Shown here: positions 29,028-37,670 of the stretch, in pieces | How positions within the stretch are numbered: the stretch's first letter is position 1 | Layout of the letters: each line of letters starts with the position of its first letter | Origin: Serratia quinivorans | Lineage (GTDB): Bacteria > Pseudomonadota > Gammaproteobacteria > Enterobacterales > Enterobacteriaceae | Direction: 5' to 3' | NCBI GenBank assembly: GCA_900457075.1 | Contig: UGYN01000002.1 | Location: 4,588,001-4,652,000, forward strand | Length of the DNA stretch: 64,000 nucleotides | Position numbers and translations under genes: made by a program | Notes under the pieces: model-generated | Seen by the model: only the letters and a program-made list of their open reading frames with translations | Databases searched by the model: none | Told to the model about the DNA's origin: nothing

Positions 29028-29875
29028 ATGTTTGTTCCCTTCCTTATCATGTTCCGTGAGGGGCTGGAGGCGGCGTTGATCGTCAGCCTGATTGCCAGTT
29101 ACCTGAAACGCACGCAGCGCGGTCAATGGTTAGGCGTGGTATGGATAGGGGTGATTGTTGCCGCTGCCCTGTGCCTGGCGCTCGGCATTTTCATCAATGA
29201 AACCACCGGCGAATTCCCGCAGAAGCAACAAGAGCTGTTTGAAGGCATTGTTGCGGTGGTGGCGGTGCTGATCCTCACCTATATGGTGTTCTGGATGCGC
29301 AAAGTATCCAAGTCGGTCAAGGTGCATCTGGAAGGCGCTATCGATAACGCACTCAACTCCGGTAAAGGCCAGGGCTGGGCGCTGGTGGCGATGGTGTTTT
29401 TTGCCGTGGCCCGCGAAGGTCTGGAATCGGTGTTTTTCCTGCTGGCAGCCTTCCAGCAAGACGTTGGCATTGCGGCGCCTATCGGAGCGGTACTCGGCCT
29501 GGTGGCGGCCATCGTGCTGGGCATGATGATCTACTGGGGCGGGGTAAAGTTGCACCTGGCCAAGTTCTTCAAGTGGACCAGCCTGTTTATCCTGTTTGTG
29601 GCCGCCGGTCTGGCTGCCGGGGCGATCCGCGCTTTCCACGAGGCCGGGCTGTGGAACCACTTCCAGGATATCGCGTTCGACTTCAGTAACCATCTGTCGA
29701 CCCATTCGCTGTTTGGCACCCTGCTCGAAGGCATCTTCGGCTATCAGGAGAAGCGCCAACGGTAAGCGAGGTTGCGGTCTATTTCCTGTATCTGATCCCA
29801 ACGCTGATTTTCTTTTTCCTGCCGCAGCGTGCGGAACCGTCAGCGGTTTCGGCGCAACGTAAAATCAATCATTAA
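29028..29875 (+). CDS. efeU: Ferrous iron permease EfeU (frameshift near the end)
   Basis: EfeU is an Ftr1/OFeT-family inner-membrane iron permease. Two REGLE iron-binding motifs lie at residues 10-14 and 129-133, within about seven membrane helices. The frame breaks in GGAGAAGCG (29747-29755). Adding one A (QEKAP) or removing two bases (QEAP) restores TVSEVAVYFLYLIPTLIFFF and a stop at 29875, about 281-282 residues. I suspect a sequencing error. Unlike most other breaks in this window, this one would be an undercall or a two-base change. Confidence 0.9.
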
Positions 29876-29893
29876 TTTAAATAGGGAATCTGT

Positions 29894-31030
29894 ATGTCTA
29901 CTCCATTATTCCGCCGCAAGGCGTTGCACACAGCATTACTGGCTCTGCCGGCGTTCGCGCTAAGCATCAACGCTCAGGCGGCGGACGTGCCGCAGGTGAA
30001 AATTACCGTTAACGACAAACAGTGTGAGCCGATGCAGTTGACGGTAGCGGCCGGTAAAACCCAGTTTGTAGTGCACAACACCAGCCAGAAAAACGTCGAA
30101 TGGGAAATCCTCAAAGGGGTGATGGTGGTGGAAGAGCGTGAGAATATCGCGCCGGGCTTCACCCAGAAGATGACCGCCAACCTGGAGGCGGGCGAATACG
30201 ACATGACCTGCGGACTGCTCAGCAATCCGAAGGGCAAGCTGACCGTGACCGCTGCCGCAGGTGCCACCACCGACGGCAAACCGAATGCGATGGATTTGGT
30301 CGGGCCGATTGCCGAATACAAGGTTTATGTGACCAAAGAAGTGGAAGGCCTGGTTAAACAGACCAAGCTGTTCACCGATGCGGTGAAAGCCGGCAACGTG
30401 GCCGAGGCGCGTAAACTCTATGCACCGACGCGCCAGCACTACGAGCGCATTGAACCGATCGCCGAACTGTTCTCCGACCTGGACGGCAGCATCGACGCCC
30501 GTGAAGACGATTACGAGAAGAAAGCGGAAGATCCGAAGTTCACCGGTTTCCACCGCCTGGAAAAAGCGCTGTTTGCCGATAACACCACCAAAGACATGAG
30601 CAAATACGCTGACCAACTGTACAACGACACCGTCGAGCTGCAAAAACGCGTCACCGATCTGACCTTCCCGCCGAGCAAAGTTGTCGGCGGGGCGGCCGGT
30701 CTGATCGAAGAAGTCGCGGCGAGCAAAATCAGCGGTGAAGAAGACCGTTACAGCCGTACCGACCTGTGGGACTTCCAGGCTAACGTCGACGGCGCGCAGA
30801 AAATCGTTAACCTGCTGCGTCCGTTGCTGGTCAAGGCCAACAAACCGCTGCTGGACAAGATCGACGCCAACTTTAAAACCGTTGATACCATTTTGGCGAA
30901 GTACAAAACCAAAGACGGCTATGAGTCTTATGAGAAGTTAACTGATGCCGATCGCAATGCCATGAAAGGGCCAATCACCACTCTGGCGGAAGACCTTTCA
31001 CAACTGCGTGGCGTTCTGGGTCTGGATTGA
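29894..31030 (+). CDS. efeO: Iron uptake periplasmic protein EfeO
   Basis: EfeO is the periplasmic partner of EfeU. The 378-residue product has a signal peptide ([15 protein letters not shown]), an N-terminal cupredoxin-like domain ([20 protein letters not shown]) and a C-terminal M75 peptidase-like domain. The HxxE motif of that domain is in [10 protein letters not shown]. It follows efeU by 18 bases and precedes efeB by 10. Confidence 0.96.
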   Translation: MSTPLFRRKALHTALLALPAFALSINAQAADVPQVKITVNDKQCEPMQLTVAAGKTQFVVHNTSQKNVEWEILKGVMVVEERENIAPGFTQKMTANLEAGEYDMTCGLLSNPKGKLTVTAAAGATTDGKPNAMDLVGPIAEYKVYVTKEVEGLVKQTKLFTDAVKAGNVAEARKLYAPTRQHYERIEPIAELFSDLDGSIDAREDDYEKKAEDPKFTGFHRLEKALFADNTTKDMSKYADQLYNDTVELQKRVTDLTFPPSKVVGGAAGLIEEVAASKISGEEDRYSRTDLWDFQANVDGAQKIVNLLRPLLVKANKPLLDKIDANFKTVDTILAKYKTKDGYESYEKLTDADRNAMKGPITTLAEDLSQLRGVLGLD

Positions 31031-31040
31031 GGCAAGCATA

Positions 31041-32332
31041 ATGAGTAACAAGATCGGCCCGGGAAACGGGCCGCATCCACAGGGCGCGGCGTCACCGTCG
31101 CGCCGTCGTTTGTTGCAGGGGTTGGGGCTGGGCGTGCTGGCGCTGGGCGGCAGCCGTCTGACCCAGGCGGCGGATAAAACCGCCGATCCGCTGGCGGTAC
31201 CGCAGGACGAACGTTGGCAGAAGCAGCCGTTCTATGGCGTGCATCAGGCCGGGATCCTCACGCCGCAGCAGGCCGCGATGATGCTGGTCGCGTTCGACGT
31301 GCTGGCGAGTAACAAGCAGGATTTAGAGCGTTTGTTCCGGTTGCTGACCACCCGTATTGCCTTCCTGACTACCGGCGGCAGGGCACCGGAGGTGGATCCC
31401 AAACTGCCACCGCTCGATTCGGGCATCATGGGGCCGGAGATTTATCCGGATAACCTGACGATCACCGTGTCGGTCGGTACCTCGTTATTTGACGAACGTT
31501 TTGGTCTGCAGGCGCAAAAACCGCTGCGGCTGCAGAAAATGACGCGCTTCCCGAACGACTCGCTGGACGCCAGCCTGTGCCACGGGGATTTGGTGCTGCA
31601 GATTTGCGCCAATACCAATGAAACGGTGATCCACGCGCTACGCGACATTATCAAGCATTCGCCGGATCTGCTCAGCGTGCGCTGGAAGCGGGAAGGGTTT
31701 ATTTCTGCCCACGCCGCGCGTAGCAAAGGCAAGGAAACGCCGATCAACCTGCTGGGCTTTAAGGATGGCACTGCCAACCCGAAAACCAGCGACAAACCCT
31801 TGATGGATCAGGTGGTGTGGACAGCAGACAACGCCGGGGAACCGGCATGGGCGGTGGGTGGCAGCTATCAGGCCGCGCGTATTATCCGTTTCCATGTGGA
31901 ATTCTGGGATCGCACGCCGTTGCAGGAGCAGCAGACCATCTTCGGTCGCGACAAGCACAGCGGTGCGCCACTTGGCATGAAGCATGAGCACGACGAGCCG
32001 GACTACGCGCAAGATCCGAGGGGAAAATGATCCCGATGGACGCGCATATTCGCCTGGCCAACCCGCGCACGCCGCAAACCCAGAGCAACTTACTGTTGCG
32101 CCGTGGTTACAGCTATTCAATTGGCGTGTCCAATTCCGGCCAGTTGGAGATGGGGTTGCTGTTTGTTTGTTATCAGGCCGATCTGGAAAAAGGCTTCCTG
32201 ACGGTGCAAAAACGCCTGAACGGCGAAGCGCTGGAAGAGTATGTCAAACCGATCGGCGGTGGCTATTTCTTTGCGCTGCCGGGGGTAAAAGACGCCAATG
32301 ATTACCTGGGCAGCGGCCTGTTGAAAGCATAA
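31041..32332 (+). CDS. efeB: Deferrochelatase / DyP-type peroxidase EfeB (frameshift)
   Basis: EfeB is a periplasmic haem peroxidase exported by the Tat system. The twin-arginine peptide [20 protein letters not shown] starts near residue 16, and the DyP motif GFKDGTANP is intact. The visible frame stops at DPRGK. Adding one G to the GGGG at 32020-32023 continues as [19 protein letters not shown] to [10 protein letters not shown], giving 430 residues (E. coli 423, which reads DPEGKV at this point). This is probably a homopolymer undercall. Confidence 0.92.
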
Positions 32333-32346
32333 CTCACCTCTTACAA

Positions 32347-32370
32347 GGCGGGGGATCCCCGCCTGAATTT
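32347..32370 (+). terminator. Terminator after efeUOB
   Basis: GGCGGGG and CCCCGCC form the stem around GAT, followed by TGAATTTT. Confidence 0.75.
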
Positions 32371-32544
32371 TGCAGCCATTCACGACGAACCGCCGTTAAT
32401 TAAAATCAATAGTGACCTTGCGCAATTGGGGGACCGGGCTTTAATTAGGCTAACTATTTTCATTTTTTGTTAAAAGCATTAACATGCTGGCCATAACGTT
32501 CCAAATGGTTCATACCCTTCGATCCCTTTAACGGCATTTTCCTG

Positions 32545-34693
32545 ATGAAAAGCACTCATAAAAACCGGTTGGCAGTTTCAGCGCTGGTTATTCCAGCCCT
32601 ACTGCCTGTTTCTGCCAGCTTTGCGCAGGACAAGGATAGCGAACAGACCATGGTGGTCACGGCCAAACGCAGCGGTCTTTCTGAACTCTCAACCCCGGCT
32701 GCCGTCAGCGTGGTCACGGGCGATCAAATCCGTGAGGCGAGGCCGCAGATCAACCTGTCGGAAAGCCTGGGCAGCGTGCCGGGTCTGCAAATTCAGAACC
32801 GCCAGAACTATGCGCAGGATTTGCAGCTCTCGGTGCGTGGTTTCGGCGCGCGCTCAATGTATGGCGTGCGCGGCGTGCGTATCGTATGTCGATGGCATTC
32901 CGGCCACCATGCCGGATGGGCAGGGGCAGACCTCGAATATTGACCTTAACTCGGTCGAGAAGGTGGAAGTGTTACGTGGCCCGTTTTCCGCGCTCTACGG
33001 TAACGCCTCCGGCGGCATGGTGAATGTGGAAACCGAAACCGGCCAACAGCCGCCCCGCATTGAGGCCGGTTCGTACTTCGGCAGCTACGGCACCTGGCGC
33101 TATGGCGTCAAGGCCAGCGGGGCAACCGGTGACGGTACCCACGCCGGTGATGTCAACTACACCATTTCCGGCACCCGTTTCACCACTCAGGGGTTCCGTG
33201 ACCACAGTGGCGCGCGGAAAAATCTTGGTAATGCCAAGCTCGGTGTTCGCATCGACGATGTCAGTACGCTCACGCTGCTGTTCAACAGTGTTGATATCAA
33301 CGCCAACGATCCGGGCGGCCTGACGAATGCCGAATGGCACGATAATCCGCGCCAGGCGCCGCGAGCCGATCAGTACAATACGCGCAAAACCACTTCACAA
33401 ACTCAGGCCGGGTTGCACTACCAGCGTGAGATGGGCGTTGATGACGATCTCAGCATCATGATGTATGCCGGTGAGCGTGAAACCACTCAGTACCAGTCGA
33501 TCCCGGTCGCGGTACAGCAGCGCAGTGCGCAGCATCCGGGTGGGGTGATTGATCTGACGCGCCATTATCAGGGGATTGATACCCGCTGGACGCACCGTGG
33601 CGAGCTGGGCGTGCCATATACCCTGACCGGCGGGCTGGATTATGAAACCATGACCGAGCAGCGCAAAGGGTATGAAAACTTTACTCAGGTCAACGGCGTC
33701 ACCGAGTTGGGCACCGAGGGAGCGCTGCGCCGTAACGAACGCAACCTGATGTGGAATGTGGATCCTTACCTGCAAACCTCATGGCAGTTGACGCAACAGC
33801 TGACGCTGGATGTTGGTATGCGTTACAGCACCGTCAATTTCGACTCTAACGATCACTACGTTACCGGTGCCAATGGCGATGACAGCGGCAGCGCCAGTTA
33901 CCATCAGTGGCTGCCTGCCGGATCCCTCAACTATGCGGTGATGAGCGGTTGGAACCTGTATCTTTCCGCCGGTCGCGGTTTTGAGACGCCGACCATTAAC
34001 GAACTGTCTTACCGTTCAGGCGATCAGGCCGGGCTGAACTTCGGCCTGAATCCCTCGACCAGCGACACGGTGGAGCTGGGCAGTAAAACCCGCATTGGCA
34101 ATGGCCTGCTGACCGCCGCCGTTTTCCAGACTGACACCCGTAACGAAATCGTGGTGGATGAAAGCAGCAACGGGCGCACCAGTTACAAAAACGCCGGGCA
34201 GACCCGCAGGCGTGGTCTGGAGTTGGCGCTGGATCAGCAATTCGCTTATGACTGGCGGGTACAGCTGGCCTGGACGCTGCTGGATGCACGCTATCGCGAT
34301 GATGTGTGCGGCGACAGCCAGTGTTCGGCGACCAACATGGTGCCCAGTGGCAACCGCATGCCGGGCATTGCGCGCAATATGGGCTATGCCTCGCTTGCCT
34401 GGTCACCGCCGGAAGGTTGGTATGCCGGCGCAGAGGTGCGCTATATGAGTGATATTGAAGTTAACGATGCCAACACGGAGCAGGCCCCGGCTTATACCAC
34501 CGTTGGTTTGAATACTGGCTACCGCTATCCGCTGGGTAATTGGATGCTTAACGTTTTCGGCCGGGTAGATAATCTGTTTGACCGACAATATGTAGGGTCG
34601 GTGATCGTTAATGAAGGTAATGGCCGTTACTACGAACCGGCACCGGGCAGAAACTGGGGCGGCGGATTGAGCGTCTCTTATACCTTCGAGTAA
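32545..34693 (+). CDS. pqqU: TonB-dependent outer-membrane PQQ receptor PqqU (YncD), frameshifted
   Basis: It closely resembles E. coli YncD/PqqU, which imports the cofactor pyrroloquinoline quinone. There is a signal peptide (LVIPALLPVSASFAQ), a TonB box-like TMVVTAKR, a plug domain (SESLGSVPGLQIQNRQNYAQ) and a 22-strand barrel with GRYYEPAPGRNWGGGLSVSY near the C-terminus. An extra G at 32884 breaks the frame between GVRGVRI and YVDGIPATMPDGQGQTSN. Removing it gives 715 residues (E. coli 700). No pqq synthesis genes or PQQ enzymes are in the window, so PQQ would be scavenged or made elsewhere. Confidence 0.92.
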
Positions 34694-34733
34694 CTTCAGG
34701 ACTTGCCTGTCGGCGTAATCATTCAGCATCAGG

Positions 34734-34757
34734 GCGGGAGCTTTCCCGCTTTTTTTA
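34734..34757 (+). terminator. Terminator after pqqU
   Basis: GCGGGA and TCCCGC form a short stem followed by seven T residues. Confidence 0.85.
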
Positions 34758-34875
34758 TTTATAAATTTTGGGGGATTGACAGGTTCTGAGTTGGATGAAA
34801 TTTAATCGGGAAACCAAAATGTCATCGACGCCATTTAATGGTAACTATTTGATATTATGCATGTTAAAAATTTTA

Positions 34876-34903
34876 TTGAATGACGTAAACGGCGTGATAT
34901 AGT
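34876..34903 (+). promoter_or_regulatory. Candidate sigma-70 promoter
   Basis: TTGAAT and TATAGT are spaced by 16 bases. It would start a transcript towards phoH with a leader of about 460 bases. Confidence is moderate because the region is AT-rich. Confidence 0.4.
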
Positions 34904-34971
34904 GTTCTTGCGCCGCGTGAAAACAAAAAAGATTAAATTTTTTTTACATTTTAGTAACGCGGCAGGGTTGA

Positions 34972-34989
34972 ATGTCATTATACTGTAAT
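34972..34989 (+). promoter_or_regulatory. Candidate Pho box for phoH
   Basis: ATGTCATTATACTGTAAT has the two half-sites (TGTCAT and CTGTAAT) in the 11-base periodicity of the PhoB consensus CTGTCATN4CTGTCAT. phoH of E. coli belongs to the phosphate regulon. Confidence 0.65.
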
Positions 34990-35054
34990 CATCTGGCGGT
35001 AGTTTTCACAAGGTGCACAGCTCGAAGCTGTAAATAACACTGCGGGGATCGCTA

Positions 35055-35321
35055 ATGGTAAAGTCCTTGGTTGGGCTAGAAAGAAAAAATAACAGACCTT
35101 CCCTGATTTCTCGTTGTAACGAGGGCATTCGCTCCGACTCTCTTTTCCTGGCTACTCCGCACTCTCGTCATCAAAAATTCTTGTCACTTTTTAATCTGGT
35201 TTTAATTACGCAATCGCGTTATCCCGTGAAACATCGGTGTGCCGTCACGCCCGCCGTATATTCACTTTTTCAATTGGCTATTGTTGGCTCGAAAGGAAGC
35301 CGAAACCTAATCTGTGTGTGA
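35055..35321 (+). CDS. Doubtful 88-codon open frame in the phoH leader
   Basis: The frame starts at an ATG with GGGGATCG eight or so bases before it and ends 58 bases upstream of phoH. It is basic and Ser/Leu-rich, with no motif that I recognise. It may be an upstream frame in the phoH leader or chance. I give it low weight. Confidence 0.2.
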   Translation: MVKSLVGLERKNNRPSLISRCNEGIRSDSLFLATPHSRHQKFLSLFNLVLITQSRYPVKHRCAVTPAVYSLFQLAIVGSKGSRNLICV

Positions 35322-35378
35322 AACATAATCGCGCGGCCAGGCCGATGCGGTAGGTGAAACAAACTGTAAGGTGCCACT

Positions 35379-36164
35379 ATGAGACAAAAAGCAGTGATCA
35401 AAGCACGTCGTGAAGCGAAACGCGTTATTCGTCGTGACGCTCGTAGTCATCGCCAGCTTGAAGAAGAGTCCGTAACCTCGCTGGTACAAATGGGTGGTGT
35501 TGAGTCTATCGGCATGGCACGTGACAAGCGCGATAGCTCTCCCATAGAGGCACGAACCGAAGCTCAGGGTCATTACTTAATCGCCATAGATAAGAAGCAG
35601 TTGATTTTTGCCACCGGTGAAGCCGGCTGCGGCAAAACTTTCATCAGCGCTGCGAAAGCGGCAGAAGCCCTTATACATAAAGAAGTGGATCGGATTATCG
35701 TTACTCGTCCGGTTCTGCAGGCGGATGAAGACCTCGGTTTCTTACCCGGGGATATTTCTGAGAAGTTCGCCCCTTATTTCCGTCCGGTGTATGACATTCT
35801 GGTGCGCCGTTTAGGATCGTCCTTTATGCAATACTGCCTGCGTCCGGAAATCGGCAAGGTAGAGATCGCGCCTTTCGCCTACATGCGCGGGCGTACCTTC
35901 GAAAATGCGGTCGTTATCCTGGATGAAGCCCAGAACGTAACCGCCAGCCAGATGAAGATGTTCCTGACCCGTTTGGGTGAGAACGTAACGGTAATCGTTA
36001 ATGGTGACGTCACCCAATGCGACTTGCCACGCGGCGTGAAGTCCGGCCTCAGCGATGCGATGGAACGCTTCGAGGAGGATGAAATGATCGGCATCATCCG
36101 CTTTGACAAACAAGACTGCGTCCGCTCCGCCCTGTGCCAGCGTACGCTCAACGCCTACAGTTAA
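35379..36164 (+). CDS. phoH: PhoH family ATPase
   Basis: PhoH is a cytoplasmic P-loop ATPase of the superfamily-1 helicase type, induced by phosphate starvation in E. coli; its cellular role is poorly defined. Walker A GEAGCGKT lies at residues 80-87 and Walker B/DEAQ-like VVILDEAQN near residue 190. The basic N-terminus (QKAVIKARREAKRVIRRDAR) is suited to nucleic-acid contact. The 261 residues align with the E. coli K-12 core protein. A candidate Pho box is upstream and a strong terminator follows. Confidence 0.95.
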   Translation: MRQKAVIKARREAKRVIRRDARSHRQLEEESVTSLVQMGGVESIGMARDKRDSSPIEARTEAQGHYLIAIDKKQLIFATGEAGCGKTFISAAKAAEALIHKEVDRIIVTRPVLQADEDLGFLPGDISEKFAPYFRPVYDILVRRLGSSFMQYCLRPEIGKVEIAPFAYMRGRTFENAVVILDEAQNVTASQMKMFLTRLGENVTVIVNGDVTQCDLPRGVKSGLSDAMERFEEDEMIGIIRFDKQDCVRSALCQRTLNAYS

Positions 36165-36182
36165 AACCTGCCTGCTAATTCA

Positions 36183-36207
36183 AGGCCGCCGCTTCGGCGG
36201 CCTTTTT
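36183..36207 (+). terminator. Intrinsic terminator of phoH
   Basis: AGGCCGCCG and CGGCGGCCT form a GC-rich stem around CTT, followed by five T residues. Confidence 0.92.
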
Positions 36208-36238
36208 ACTGCGCTGGAAATGGGGCCGACCGATCATC

Positions 36239-37108
36239 TCAAAACCAAGGATACTGGCCCATCACGCCAGAGTAAAATAGCATCCGGCCACTCACCGAGG
36301 CGCAGAGCAGGGCCAGCATCAGCACGCTGGCGGTTCCTGCTGACAACACCGGTCGGCGATAAAGATAGGTCGCCAGCCCGGTCGCGATAATCAACCCGGC
36401 AAAAATCAGCCAGACCATCAGGCCTGAGCCAAAGATGGCGATGGCACTGGCCAACATTTTACCCTGTTCACTAAAGCCTGCGCTGTACCCCAGGATCACC
36501 GCCAACATCAGTGCCACCGCCAGCAAAATGCCGCCCGGCAGTTGGGTGGGAAGCTGTCGCTGATGCTCATCCAGCGTGGCATTGAAGACACTGATCCTCA
36601 GGCCCAGAGTGGCAAAACCCAACAGCAGCGCCGTGGTAATAAAGCTGAGATGGGTGATGGGTGAGTGCCACAGCGGGTGGCTGCTCATCTGGTAATAAAC
36701 CTGTGCCGAAACCAGAATCGCAGCAAGCCCGGCAACGGAAGCCAGCAGGCTAACGCCGCGGATTAAGGCATGGCTGCGGTTAAAGCGAAACAGGATGGCC
36801 GCCCAGCTAAACACCACCGCATTGAGCAAGAAGAAAGCGACGACTTCCCGGCTTAACCAGGAATGACCGATACCCAAAATGGCGCGGTAGGCACCGGTTG
36901 GCGAGCCCAGATGCAATAGCGACAGCATCGAACCGAGAATATTGACGGTTAGAATAACCACCGCCATGTTGCGCAGGGTATTAAAGCGTTTTTCTTCCGT
37001 CAGCCATATCGGCTGGGCGAGGATTAGTATTGTGATGGCCACAATCGTGCCCACCGCCCACTGACAAAATACGGTAAAAAAGACCAGGGGAAGTTCATAT
37101 TCAGACAT
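36239..37108 (-). CDS. DMSO reductase-type membrane anchor subunit (DmsC-like)
   Basis: The 289-residue protein has about eight hydrophobic helices, beginning LPLVFFTVFCQWAVGTIVAI, and the DmsC-like segment LHLGSPTGAYRAILGIGHSW. DmsC-type anchors oxidise menaquinol and pass electrons to the iron-sulfur subunit. It is the last gene of a three-gene operon with the subunits at 37114-37668 and 37671-40004. The terminal acceptor cannot be told from the anchor alone. Confidence 0.9.
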   Translation of the reverse strand: MSEYELPLVFFTVFCQWAVGTIVAITILILAQPIWLTEEKRFNTLRNMAVVILTVNILGSMLSLLHLGSPTGAYRAILGIGHSWLSREVVAFFLLNAVVFSWAAILFRFNRSHALIRGVSLLASVAGLAAILVSAQVYYQMSSHPLWHSPITHLSFITTALLLGFATLGLRISVFNATLDEHQRQLPTQLPGGILLAVALMLAVILGYSAGFSEQGKMLASAIAIFGSGLMVWLIFAGLIIATGLATYLYRRPVLSAGTASVLMLALLCASVSGRMLFYSGVMGQYPWF

Positions 37109-37113
37109 GGCAT

Positions 37114-37668
37114 CTATTCCTTATCACCGGCGGGAATAATCACGATATTGGGATGGCTGATTTGATGGTTCGGCAGTGAGTAACGGGTTTCGATGCGCGT
37201 TAAGTCAGCGGAGTACTGTACGCGCAGCACGTCTATATCACCAAACTGCAGCACTCCGGCCGGGCAGGACTCGACACAACGGGGTTGCAACCCTTCATCC
37301 AGCCGTTCGGCACACAGGTTGCACTTGCTGGTTTTCCCTTCGACCGGGTCGAATACCGGCGCATTGTAGGGACAAGCCATAATGCACATCCGGCAACCAA
37401 TGCATTTGTCGTGATCCTGCACCACGATGCCGTCCGGGCGTTTACTGTAGGTATCGGCGGGGCAGACTTTCATACACTGCGGATCGTCACAGTGATTGCA
37501 GGACATCGAGATAAACGCCATCGCGTTAGGATCGTCAAAGCTAAATTCCCTGACCCGGCGCCACAGCACTCCCGCCGGGGTGGCATTTTCGGATTTGCAG
37601 GCCATCGAGCAGGTTTTACAGCCGTAACAGCCACGCATATCAACCAAGAATCCATATTGTCTGACCAT
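37114..37668 (-). CDS. Four-cluster ferredoxin subunit of a molybdoenzyme (DmsB-like)
   Basis: This 184-residue electron-transfer subunit has four cysteine groups for [4Fe-4S] clusters: CYGCKTCSMAC, CNHCDDPQCMKVC, CIGCRMCIMAC, and the split CNLC/CVESC. It has no signal peptide, so it would be carried across the membrane with the Tat-exported catalytic subunit. It is encoded three bases after the catalytic gene and five bases before the anchor. Confidence 0.94.
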   Translation of the reverse strand: MVRQYGFLVDMRGCYGCKTCSMACKSENATPAGVLWRRVREFSFDDPNAMAFISMSCNHCDDPQCMKVCPADTYSKRPDGIVVQDHDKCIGCRMCIMACPYNAPVFDPVEGKTSKCNLCAERLDEGLQPRCVESCPAGVLQFGDIDVLRVQYSADLTRIETRYSLPNHQISHPNIVIIPAGDKE

Positions 37669-37670
37669 GA

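Larger units (their letters stand above)
34694..35378. other. phoH upstream region
   Basis: This 685-base AT-rich region contains the pqqU terminator, a sigma-70-like promoter (34876-34903), a Pho-box-like repeat (34972-34989) and a doubtful open frame (35055-35321). It has no other gene. Confidence 0.6.
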
